Of a stretch of 64,000 nt of DNA, positions 52,232-60,311 are shown one piece after another. The stretch is from Syntrophomonas wolfei subsp. methylbutyratica (GTDB lineage Bacteria > Bacillota > Syntrophomonadia > Syntrophomonadales > Syntrophomonadaceae). The stretch's first letter is position 1. Every line of letters starts with the position of its first letter. The translations under genes were made by a program, and so were the position numbers. The stretch is taken from NCBI RefSeq assembly GCF_001570625.1, contig NZ_BBQT01000003.1:62001-126000 (forward strand), given 5' to 3'. The notes under the pieces were generated by a model. The model did not search any database. It worked only from the letters and a program-made list of their open reading frames with translations, and had not been told where the DNA came from.

Positions 52232-53053
52232 GTGGAAAAGGAAAGCTTTATTGACGGGGTGCTTGTTCATAGCCAGTCGTCCACCACTTTTAGTCTGGAT
52301 AGTTCAATTATATCAATCCAGGATCTAAATGCCTGGTATGGTCAAACTCAGGCCCTTAAACAGGTTAATTTGAAAATTTACAAAAACCAGATTACCGCAT
52401 TTATTGGTCCTTCTGGCTGTGGTAAAACCACATTATTGCGCTGTCTTAATCGTATGAATGATTTAATTCCGGGATTCGACTTGAAAGGCTCCATAGAGTT
52501 GCAGGGAGAAAACATATATGCTCCCGGTTATAGCGTAAACAAGCTGCGCAAGCAGGTGGGCATGGTTTTTCAGCAGGCCAATCCTTTCCCCCAGACCGTA
52601 CTAAATAATCTAAAATTGCCGCTGGAAGAGAATTTTAGAAAATTGGGCAAAGCTCAGCTTAAACAAATAGCTATAGACAAGCTGAAAGACACGGGCTTGC
52701 TTGAAGAGGTTAAAGACCGTTTGCAGCAATCAGCCCTTAAACTATCCGGTGGGCAACAGCAGAGGCTATGCGTGGCCCGCGCTCTGGCGATAGACCCGGA
52801 AATACTGCTTCTTGATGAACCCTGTTCCGCACTGGATCCCATTTCGACATCAAAGATTGAAGCCTTGCTGATACGACTCAAGGAGCGATATAGCATTGTT
52901 ATTGTAACTCATAACCTGCAACAGGCGGCTCGAATTGCTGACTACGTTGTATTTTTTTACCAGGGCGAAATCGTCGAGCAAGGCCTGCCGCAAGAGATTT
53001 TCATAACTCCCAGGATGAAGCTTACTTCGCAATATTTGCAGGGGATGTTCTGA
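52232..53053 (+). CDS. pstB: Phosphate ABC transporter ATPase PstB
   Basis: A 273-residue ATPase: Walker A GPSGCGKTTLLRCLNRMND, the PstB-specific KLRKQVGMVFQQANPFPQTVLNNLKLPL, signature LSGGQQQRLCVARALAIDPEILLLDEPCSALDP and the H-loop IVIVTHNLQQAARIADYVVFF. It begins with a 28-residue lead not always seen. Followed not by phoU but by remnants of ppk and ppx. Confidence 0.97.
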   Translation: MEKESFIDGVLVHSQSSTTFSLDSSIISIQDLNAWYGQTQALKQVNLKIYKNQITAFIGPSGCGKTTLLRCLNRMNDLIPGFDLKGSIELQGENIYAPGYSVNKLRKQVGMVFQQANPFPQTVLNNLKLPLEENFRKLGKAQLKQIAIDKLKDTGLLEEVKDRLQQSALKLSGGQQQRLCVARALAIDPEILLLDEPCSALDPISTSKIEALLIRLKERYSIVIVTHNLQQAARIADYVVFFYQGEIVEQGLPQEIFITPRMKLTSQYLQGMF

Positions 53054-53100
53054 TTTTCTAAGCCGTAGGGGGACGAAATGCCGGGCTACCACCGCATAAT

Positions 53101-53312
53101 TTAAAGACCGGTACTAAGAAAGTATTCCTGGGCATTGAACAAGGTTTTACCACGGCGGTTAACCCGAATATAATTACCATCGGGCAGCAACAGGCGAGCT
53201 TTTCAGTGTCTTTCAGGTAGGCCTGAAGTATATCCAGGATGCGCAAGCGCAGGCTGTTTTCCTCTATGGGAAAGATTATTTCCACGCGGCGGTCCAGGTT
53301 GCGCATAAGCCG
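53101..53312 (-). pseudogene. Polyphosphate kinase, C-terminal remnant with frameshift
   Basis: Minus-strand reading gives LMRNLDRRVEIIFPIEENSL, then RILDILQAYLKDTEK, a one-base loss near 53200, and ARLLLPDGNYIRVNRRGKTL, FNAQEYFLSTGL, stop (53101-53103). This is the end of Ppk1, which normally has about 700 residues. The 5' part is missing: upstream the sequence changes at about 53312 to the ppx remnant on the other strand. Confidence 0.82.
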
Positions 53313-53319
53313 GTTTTTC

Positions 53320-53558
53320 CCGTTGCTGCAAAACTCCGATCTGGCTGTAATCAGGCAGGTAGGGGTGCTGTTGCAGCTGGCCCGCAGCCTGGACCGATCC
53401 ATGAGCGGCATTATTAATGATTTAAAAGTTGATATACGTGGTGATGATGTAATCATAAAACTATCAGTACAGATAATGCGGAGTTGGAGATTTATGATAC
53501 CCTGCAGCATTTTGATGAGTTTAAGAAAATATTCAATAAGAATCTTTTTATTATGTAA
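53320..53558 (+). pseudogene. Exopolyphosphatase (Ppx/GppA), C-terminal remnant with frameshift
   Basis: Reads LLQNSDLAVIRQVGVLLQLA, RSLDRSMSGIINDLKVDIRG, DDVIIKLSV, then after a one-base loss near 53471 DNAELEIYDTLQHFDEFKKI and FNKNLFIM, stop (53556-53558). This is the C-terminal tail of the Ppx/GppA family, whose catalytic N-terminal domain is absent. It is oriented away from the ppk remnant. Confidence 0.82.
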
Positions 53559-53658
53559 GGGAAGCAGGGTAAGCGCTTTTAGTGTGTTTGAACCTTATAC
53601 CGCGCATATATCCCGAGGACAGAGGAAAGAAGGGAATTACAGAAGGTAAAGTGTGCGG

Positions 53659-54402
53659 TTACTGCGCCTGTAATACCGGCTTAATTTGTTGCCTATGCCA
53701 GCTTAGATATTCGTCAATTTTACGGGAAGAAGAATTAAGAATTTGGCTGTTGCGGATACCTGCATCCAACGCCAGATCCATTGCTTTGGCATTTTCTCCG
53801 ACATTGTAGCAAATGTGGGCATCACTGTTGATGCTTACCAGAGCATTATGCTTCTTGGCGGCCTTGGCAAATTGGCTGCACAGAGACTGGCTTCCAGGTC
53901 TCACTACAAAAGAACTGTTGTTCAGTTCAATTGCCTTGTTGTATTGCTTGGCGGCCAGTACTACCTGTTCAACATCTATAGGAAATCGGGGATTTCCGGG
54001 ATGAACGATAATATGCACATAGGGATTTTTAATCGCCGCAACCATAGCCTGAGTATTTTCCTCAACGCCTCTGCCGCTATAACCGGTTTCATCATGGAAC
54101 CCGGCCAAAACGATGTCCAGGTAATCAGACATCACTATTTCCGGCATATCAACATTACCCTCCAGATCAAGGATATTGGCCTCTACGCCGCGCAGCACCT
54201 CGACCCCCTGCATCACCCGGGGCAGCGAAATCAAATTGGTAAAGTAGTACCAGTGGGGAGCACCAGGCATTTTAAGGCCATGGTCGGTAATCGCGATCAT
54301 TTTCAAGCCTTTCTCGCTGGCTATATCCGCGATTTCTTTAATGGTACTGTAACCGTGGCCGCTCGCGGTCGTATGAATGTGTAAATCAGCTTCCAGTTTC
54401 AT
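53659..54402 (-). CDS. PHP family phosphoesterase (YcdX-like)
   Basis: A 247-residue PHP-domain hydrolase. Metal-binding motifs are intact: ADLHIHTTASGHGYS (residues 5-18), IAITDHGLKMPGAPHWYYF, GVEANILDLEG, IIVHPGNPRFP and INSDAHICYNVG. The closest pattern is the YcdX-like phosphatase group; the substrate is unknown. ATG 54402 is chosen for the perfect AAAGGAGG upstream; the frame is open to 54534 without a site. Ends 100 bp from the ppx remnant on the opposite strand. Confidence 0.92.
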   Translation of the reverse strand: MKLEADLHIHTTASGHGYSTIKEIADIASEKGLKMIAITDHGLKMPGAPHWYYFTNLISLPRVMQGVEVLRGVEANILDLEGNVDMPEIVMSDYLDIVLAGFHDETGYSGRGVEENTQAMVAAIKNPYVHIIVHPGNPRFPIDVEQVVLAAKQYNKAIELNNSSFVVRPGSQSLCSQFAKAAKKHNALVSINSDAHICYNVGENAKAMDLALDAGIRNSQILNSSSRKIDEYLSWHRQQIKPVLQAQ

Positions 54403-55097
54403 TATTTTCACCTCCTTTTGACTATATTTTAAACCCCTTTTCTTAAATTGATTTAATCTTAAGGTAAACTCTTCGTTAAAATGTCTTAACACTTTGCTAC
54501 ATAGATATCGAACCTGGGCCGACATTATGAGCATGTTCGATTTTCTGCAGCAAACTGCGAAGAGGCCCGCATTCCTTCTGTCGGCTGGTATGAGGAAACT
54601 GCTGTGACCTTTTTGGATGATGGTAAGTTCCTTAAAGGATTATCAAAAGGGGGAGGTAGGTTTCCGTCCGGAAAGGTTTCTGTTCTTTCAGGATTTCGGG
54701 AGGGGAATTCTTCCTTGGTGTGGTCTATGGTTTTGGTTCCACATATGGTGGCACACAACCCGCATGGAACAAGTCCCCTAGTCAATATTCATATTTAAAC
54801 ATCAGAAGACCTCCTTAATATGATTCTGGTTAAAAAACCTTTAATAATTTTTTGATGTATTACATAATAATAAGACCATTTCAAACCGATGGTATCATAT
54901 GTATAGTATTTAATTGACCAAAACTCTTGTCAAGCATACCTCATATACAATTGATGACTGGTCCCCCTCCGATATAATCCCAAATAATTTACAAAACTAC
55001 AGGTCCGTTTTTACCTTGGGGTAATAAAGCTAAAACGTTTATAGCGGATAATTTAGATGGTGCAAAAACTGATCTCAAACAAGCGGGAGGAGAGTAG
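54403..55097. other. Intergenic region, nothing recognised
   Basis: A gap of 695 bp. Overlapping open frames on both strands (minus 54525-54785, plus 54604-54798) have no ribosome site or recognisable motif. A small hairpin TTTCCG-TC-CGGAAA lies near 54660. The part from 54800 to 55080 is AT-rich and may carry promoters for the flanking divergent genes. Confidence 0.5.
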
Positions 55098-55649
55098 ATG
55101 AAATATCTCAAATTCTTAAGCTATCTTATCCGCCATAAATGGTTTGTATTCCTGGAATGCTTACGTTTAGGAGTCCCATGGCGCGGCATCACCCACGACC
55201 TGAGTAAATTCCTGCCTGGAGAGTTCATAGCTTATGCAAACTGCTTCTATGCAAACCAACATTGTTCTGAACAAATGGAAGCTCCCAACTCTAAAGAATC
55301 CTACATGCTGGCCTGGCTGGTTCATCAAAAGCGTAACCGTCACCACTGGCAGTGGTGGATTCTGTATGGGGAAGAGAACGAGCCGTACGCTACAGCTATG
55401 CCTGATCAATATATTAAAGAAATGGTAGCCGACTGGTGGGGGGCAGGCCGGGCGCAGGGCAAGCCGGACATTATAGCCTGGTACCAGGCCAACCGGAACA
55501 AAATGGTCTTGCACCGGGCAACCCGAAGGAGAGTGGAGTATTTGCTGTTGCATTATAGAATTACTGGTGTTGGGTATGAGCAGGGTAGTGCCGGTATAGT
55601 CAATGGCTTGTTAATAAATGCTATGGAAAACCACTCTTTATCTTTATAG
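55098..55649 (+). CDS. DUF5662 family protein
   Basis: A 183-residue soluble protein. It fits the DUF5662 pattern: YLIRHKWFVFLECLRLG at the start, THDLSKFLPGEFIAYANCFY, then HQKRNRHHWQWW and MPDQYIKEMVADWWGAGRAQG. Histidines and acidic residues in these blocks look like a metal-bound helical bundle similar to HD-type enzymes, but activity is not known and the family is often phage-associated. GGGAGGAG precedes ATG 55098. Confidence 0.75.
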   Translation: MKYLKFLSYLIRHKWFVFLECLRLGVPWRGITHDLSKFLPGEFIAYANCFYANQHCSEQMEAPNSKESYMLAWLVHQKRNRHHWQWWILYGEENEPYATAMPDQYIKEMVADWWGAGRAQGKPDIIAWYQANRNKMVLHRATRRRVEYLLLHYRITGVGYEQGSAGIVNGLLINAMENHSLSL

Positions 55650-56135
55650 GCCTGCCTGTCTTGAATTCTAAAAGTAAAAAGCTGGTTGTATGGACGAAGA
55701 TTTTAACGGCTTTGGATAAAAGCCGCTTTAAAAAGCAGAAGGGTAATTCTGCTTGCTCTCCCCGACCTTTTTGAGGGCAGGTCTGTTGCAAATACCCGGA
55801 TAGGGCATAATGCCTTCATCCTTTATCCAGCTTTAGGAATATTATAGAGCACTATTGTAAAAAAGCATCCTATGCGTATGTAAAAGATTAAAATCTTCTC
55901 ACTTTCGCCTGTGATGTTTACTGACTGTATTTAGCTTGAGTTTTCCTCCCAAAATCTGTTTTTCACTCTCTTATCCTAATTCTTACTAATCTCCATCTCG
56001 AGGCCATTACTGTTTATTAAACCCGTGTTTTTACATATATTTACCTAATGTTTATAGCCGGTAAACATTAAAAAAATATTGCTGACTTAGAATTGAGTTT
56101 ATGAAAAATGCCAATTCTCAGCAATAGGAGGAACT
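55650..56135. other. Intergenic with two adjacent hairpins
   Basis: A gap of 486 bp before the chemoreceptor. It holds hairpins CGGCTTT-GGATA-AAAGCCG (55707-55725) and AAGCAGAA-GGGTAA-TTCTGCTT (55733-55754), probably ending the DUF5662 transcript, though no T-run follows. A repeat described separately lies at 56046-56070. No open frame of note. Confidence 0.5.
56046..56070. promoter_or_regulatory. Inverted repeat upstream of the chemoreceptor gene
   Basis: Perfect arms TAATGTTTA (56046-56054) and TAAACATTA (56062-56070) around TAGCCGG. GCCGGTAA inside it differs by one base from the sigma-D (flagellar) -10 GCCGATAA, but no -35 TAAA is found at the right distance. An operator is as likely. 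Confidence 0.35.
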
Positions 56136-57794
56136 ATGAACAAGCTTTCAATACGGAAACAAATCATTATTACTTTTGGATGTATCATATTCTTTACGGT
56201 CGGGCTTTTGACGGTGGTTGCCTGGAACCTTCAAAAAGAGCAGTTTTTGTTCATGGCTGAAGCTCAATTGCAGGATGCGGCTGGGAATATAGTAGAGAAG
56301 ATATCTGTAATGCAGGCATTACTTGACTCGCGTCAATTCGACAGCAAGCTTGGCTATTATTTGGGAAATCAAAGATCCAGCTTCTTGCAAAGAGGTTATC
56401 ACCTCAGTCAATATATGGTAAGCAAGCAGGGGACAGCAGTAAAAGCATATGGTGATTTAAAAACAATGCCTCTTACGCAAAATGAAATAAATAATATGTT
56501 GCAAAAAGAGCGGGGTATTTTGCATGTAAAAGTAGTTGAACAAATGTACACAGTAGCTTATGACTACTCTCTAGAAAGGCAATCGCTTATAGTGCTGATC
56601 ATACCGGAGCTTGATTACTTGAAGCCGGTATGCAGAATACGGAACATAACTGTAGGCATAGGGCTTTTATCCTTGTTTGTTTCCTATCTGGCCGCAATGT
56701 TTATAATCATTGGCATAACCAGGCCTATTGATAGAATAGTGGAGCAGGTGCAAAGAGTTGAAAAAGGCCATCTGGATTTATCTTTGCCCAAATCTGGCAC
56801 TGCTCCCGAACTATTAGTTCTAGCAGCGACTATTAATCGTATGCTTCAGTCTATACGCTATTTTCTGACCAAGGTTAAAGAAATGGTTGCCCGACTCAAC
56901 TGTTCAAGCAATGAATTGGCTGAGCAGGCTGGTCAGATAAAAGATGATTCAGGCAATATTGCTGCCGAGATTACCTTAATTAGTGAAGAAGTTAACGAAC
57001 AAATGGCCGCCGTAGTCAGGACTCGCTGTGTTAGTCAACAATTAACAGGATTGGTGGAAAACGTGCTAACTGCCAACAATGCTTCGCTGGCAGTTAGTCA
57101 GGATATAATCCATTATTCAGGACGAGGACTGGAAGCAATTAATCAGGTGAAAAGCGAAACAAAAAGAGCTTGTGAGGCAACCATTAACACCCGGTTTACT
57201 TTTGATGATCTTAACCGCCAATTTACCCAGATACACACAGTTAATCGTTCTTTAGAGGATATTGCCAGACAGACCAAACTGCTGTCATTCAATGCTACTA
57301 TTGAAGCTGCCCGTGCAGGGGAGAAGGGCAGGAGCTTCAATGTGGTTGCCGAGGAAATCAGCAAATTGTCACAAATGTCCCAGGATTTTTCACAACAGAC
57401 TGCAGTTTTGGTAACGAACGTTATAAAGGAGTTCAACCATTTGAAATCAACGCTTGATCAGATGTATCTGGCTGTTACCCAAAGCGCTGATTCAGTTCAG
57501 AATGCCGGTGATGTATTTGATGCGATACAAGAGCAGGTCTATAAAAACAATGATGTAATCGGGGAGGTATCACAAGCAACCGATGCTATGTTAAAGCTGA
57601 TTGAGAACGTGGTCAAAGAAATAGATATAATATACAATGATTCACATACAATCGTAAACAGCATTCCGGAAATCCTGCAATCCTCTTATAATCAGGCGGA
57701 GAACACCAGCCGCATGCTTGAACATTCATCACATTTGAAAGAGCTGGCGGTTGAGCTTCATCAAGTAACCAACTTCCTTCGGAGTGAGCTGTAA
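56136..57794 (+). CDS. Methyl-accepting chemotaxis protein
   Basis: A 552-residue chemoreceptor. TM1 about residues 10-29; extracytoplasmic sensor 30-172 of unrecognised ligand type; TM2 about 173-197; HAMP (TRPIDRIVEQVQRVEKGHLDLSL) about 200-250; signalling domain with the hairpin tip LEDIARQTKLLSFNATIEAARAGEKGRSFNVVAEEISKLS near 373-412. No CheR-binding pentapeptide at the C-terminus. AGGAGG is 6-11 bases before ATG. No chemotaxis neighbours, so it is a solitary receptor. Confidence 0.95.
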   Translation: MNKLSIRKQIIITFGCIIFFTVGLLTVVAWNLQKEQFLFMAEAQLQDAAGNIVEKISVMQALLDSRQFDSKLGYYLGNQRSSFLQRGYHLSQYMVSKQGTAVKAYGDLKTMPLTQNEINNMLQKERGILHVKVVEQMYTVAYDYSLERQSLIVLIIPELDYLKPVCRIRNITVGIGLLSLFVSYLAAMFIIIGITRPIDRIVEQVQRVEKGHLDLSLPKSGTAPELLVLAATINRMLQSIRYFLTKVKEMVARLNCSSNELAEQAGQIKDDSGNIAAEITLISEEVNEQMAAVVRTRCVSQQLTGLVENVLTANNASLAVSQDIIHYSGRGLEAINQVKSETKRACEATINTRFTFDDLNRQFTQIHTVNRSLEDIARQTKLLSFNATIEAARAGEKGRSFNVVAEEISKLSQMSQDFSQQTAVLVTNVIKEFNHLKSTLDQMYLAVTQSADSVQNAGDVFDAIQEQVYKNNDVIGEVSQATDAMLKLIENVVKEIDIIYNDSHTIVNSIPEILQSSYNQAENTSRMLEHSSHLKELAVELHQVTNFLRSEL

Positions 57795-57899
57795 TTGCAA
57801 AGTGACTGGTGTGAACTGGAAGATAAAATATGCATCTACCTTTTTATCAACTTGGGGATTCTGAACCTTTAATTATTAACACTTTTTTTAGCCGATTGG

Positions 57900-58110
57900 T
57901 CAGGATATGCTTTCATGAGCAATAGTCACGGATTCAGATATCTCTCTAATATCTTCACTCAGCTTAACAACCATTTTTAGCAAGGGACAGGGGAAGGGAC
58001 AGTGGGACAGGTCCCTTGTCCCACTTAGAAAGCGATTTCATAAACATTTTTAGCTTTTTGACAATTTCCAGCAAATCTTTAACAGATGTCAATTCATCAG
58101 GGTTAAGCAC
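57900..58110 (-). pseudogene. Small helical ORF interrupted by a palindromic repeat
   Basis: GTG 58110, preceded by AAAGGTAAGGCGGG, opens LNPDELTSVKDLLEIVKKLK and MFMKSLSK; the frame then runs through the palindromic repeat (WDKGPVPLSLPLSLA) and stops at 57964. In another frame, just after the repeat, KMVVKLSEDIREISESVTIAHESIS continues to a TGA at 57900-57902. Removing the repeat would restore one helical protein of about 55 residues. It lies directly downstream of the DUF4153 gene on the same strand. Family unknown. Confidence 0.5.
58001..58025. repeat. Palindromic repeat, GGGACAGGTCCC type
   Basis: Arms AGTGGGACA (58001-58009) and TGTCCCACT (58017-58025), 7-base loop GGTCCCT. Adjacent AAGGGACAGGGGAAGGGACA (57983-58002) extends the repeat. 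A 16-of-17 match to its core is at 63950-63966. It sits inside the small ORF at 57900-58110. Confidence 0.75.
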
Positions 58111-58116
58111 CCCGCC

Positions 58117-59913
58117 TTACCTTTGAGCCGGAAGCGAAATCAGGATAAACATGTTGTAATCAGCCCCAGCGTCTCCGCCGGTACCATAGGTAATACCGAT
58201 ATTCTGGAAGATAATTCGCATTTTACAGTTATTATTTTCTACATCCAGGGTCAAATCTTCAGCATCCAGGGATTCCTTGGGAAGGTTACTGATACCGGTA
58301 ATGGAAACAGCAAAATCATATAAACCGGTGGATATCAGTTTGTCGCCCGCGTCATTCTGAACTGATACCCGGGCTTCCTTTGCTGACACGGGGTCAAGTA
58401 TTAGTTTATATGAGAATCCGTGCACCTCAAAGTTATAAGTCATGATTTCTTTAGGATCCATTCCTCTGTAAGTACCAGCCTGGAGCAGAACATCATAGCC
58501 CTCAATGTTAATTGGTTTTTGCATATCTAAATGGGCGAAGAAGTTGTTCTGGTCGACCCCTAGATATTTGTAAGCGGGCTCAAAACCCAGGGTCTTCTCC
58601 ATATCTCTATTGGTTTGAAAATCAGCCGGAAGCCAGGCAACCTCTTTAAGATAGCCTCGCCTTTCCAGGTAGTTTAAGATACTGGTGGTCTCCAGTCGTA
58701 AGGTCATATCGGCATCGCTCTTAGGGTTAATCTTTCCATTCACTAATACGCCCTCTGTCTGCAGGTAGTTTTCCAACCGGGTTATCTGGCTGTTACGTGA
58801 TACTGTGAAAGCATCTGCCGGCGGAAGAATCGAAAGTATAGCAAAACCCGCTGCCAGGAGGGCAATGAGTCCATTTTTCTTGACCGGTGTAAAGGATAGC
58901 AGCATAGCAATTACAATAGAAAAGATACCAAACAAAGCAATATAGTAGCGGGATTCCGTGACACCATAAGCACTTAGTCGTATATATACGGAAATAAGCT
59001 GCATAACTACAATTGGGATTAATGCCTTAGGGAAGATACGCTGATAAAGGACAGCAAAGCGGTTTTCCAGCCCGCTGGCCAGAATATAGATGATGAGTCC
59101 GGCAGCAGAATAAGCCAAAATCATTGGTCCCAGCTGACCGGAGGGCCAGTTCATGGTAACCCCGATTTTGACGAAGTAAGCCAGCAAAACCAGCGTATAC
59201 CCAGCAACCAATGGAACAGCTATATAGGAAATCAGTATCTCCAGAAAATGAGGGCACTGGCTCGCCTCCTGGGCATAAGTCTGATCCAATTCCGTTTCCG
59301 AATTGAAACGGGGCAGGAGCGATAGATAATAAGTGGTTGCGAAAAGAATCCAAACGATGGCCATCATATAGCCATAAGCATCACTGTTGACCTTAAAGAG
59401 CAGGATATCGATAGCCCCAATAATCGATGCCAGGCCGGCCGCAAGCACTCCAGCATAGAGAATCGATGTTAAGGCCGATTTAAAGTGAATCAAGGCCACG
59501 CTGTTAAAATCAAACTTACCCTGGTAAGATGGCAACCAAATGAAAGCACAAAACATGGAGATTACCGCCACCGATGTCCGGGCGCCTACCCCATAATCTA
59601 TGGCCGGTGCCGGGGAAATGATAAAATAATAGCCCAGGGTAAGGAGGGCGGATAATGCATATAGCGCCCAACGCAGCCTGGCCAGGCGTGGAAAACGTTC
59701 ACAGGCAAACTGGGCGGTAACCCCTATGAAAGAACCCAGCAGAAAGACAAACATCAGCTTTTGGACGATTAAATCGGGGCTTTTATGCAGAGAAATCATG
59801 TAACAGGTCAAGGTGGTACAACAAATCAAAAAGAATACGGTTAACGGAAAACGTAAAACTGCTTTGGATAGTCCCTGAATAAGCTTGAGGATGGCTTTGC
59901 TAAAACGTTTCAT
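58117..59913 (-). CDS. DUF4153 polytopic membrane protein
   Basis: A 598-residue protein: roughly ten to twelve helices in the first 370 residues, then a soluble C-terminal part (about 390-598) with YLQTEGVLVNGKINPKSDADMTLRLETTSILNYLERRGYL. The arrangement matches DUF4153, often found next to envelope-stress or antibiotic-response genes. ATG 59913 follows GGAAGGCGGAG; the longer frame to 60000 has no site. The BceAB/BceS-type remnants just beyond fit that setting. Substrate unknown. Confidence 0.85.
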   Translation of the reverse strand: MKRFSKAILKLIQGLSKAVLRFPLTVFFLICCTTLTCYMISLHKSPDLIVQKLMFVFLLGSFIGVTAQFACERFPRLARLRWALYALSALLTLGYYFIISPAPAIDYGVGARTSVAVISMFCAFIWLPSYQGKFDFNSVALIHFKSALTSILYAGVLAAGLASIIGAIDILLFKVNSDAYGYMMAIVWILFATTYYLSLLPRFNSETELDQTYAQEASQCPHFLEILISYIAVPLVAGYTLVLLAYFVKIGVTMNWPSGQLGPMILAYSAAGLIIYILASGLENRFAVLYQRIFPKALIPIVVMQLISVYIRLSAYGVTESRYYIALFGIFSIVIAMLLSFTPVKKNGLIALLAAGFAILSILPPADAFTVSRNSQITRLENYLQTEGVLVNGKINPKSDADMTLRLETTSILNYLERRGYLKEVAWLPADFQTNRDMEKTLGFEPAYKYLGVDQNNFFAHLDMQKPINIEGYDVLLQAGTYRGMDPKEIMTYNFEVHGFSYKLILDPVSAKEARVSVQNDAGDKLISTGLYDFAVSITGISNLPKESLDAEDLTLDVENNNCKMRIIFQNIGITYGTGGDAGADYNMFILISLPAQR

Positions 59914-60114
59914 GTTATCTCCGCCTTCCAATTTTAAAATACATTTCAATATTACTATATTCGTTGCTTTTTTTTGAATGGCAAAGATAGACAGTGACAA
60001 ATTTATTCAGACAAATGCTATTGTCTTAATTCATACCCACCCCGCCAAATATGAATAAAATAATATGAAAAATAAGTTTTATCTAATAGATACTCGCACC
60101 AACAGGTAAGCGTC

Positions 60115-60261
60115 CTAATTTACATACCAAAATTCGAAGGGCATAACAACCCGGTATTTACCCTTAGTATTCATAGCATATGTCAGATAATAGCCGTGCT
60201 CCCACTCATTCGTTTTAACACCCGGCCAGATGAAATAGCGGGAACACGGGCCTCCTCGATA
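60115..60261 (-). pseudogene. Possible gene tail of unknown family
   Basis: A 47-codon frame without a start, bounded upstream by an in-frame TAG: SRYFIWPGVKTNEWEHGYYL, then TYAMNTKGKYRVVMPFEFWY and VN, stop at 60115-60117. The regular aromatic-rich, strand-like pattern looks coding. It lies in the 398-bp gap (59914-60311) between the DUF4153 gene and bceB; the rest of that gap shows nothing recognisable. Confidence 0.3.
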
Positions 60262-60311
60262 CTATTTGACCGACCTTAGATCGGGGTTTATACTTCCCTT
60301 AAGGCTCCTAG

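Noticed and set aside
53239-53649. The 136-codon plus-strand frame as an intact hypothetical gene
   Set aside because: Only its middle matches Ppx/GppA; its first part is antisense to the ppk remnant and its last part is the out-of-frame tail, so it is a composite of two remnants.
54525-54798. Opposed open frames of 64 and 86 codons
   Set aside because: No ribosome site, no recognisable motif, and frames are open on both strands at once, as expected by chance in GC-rich patches.
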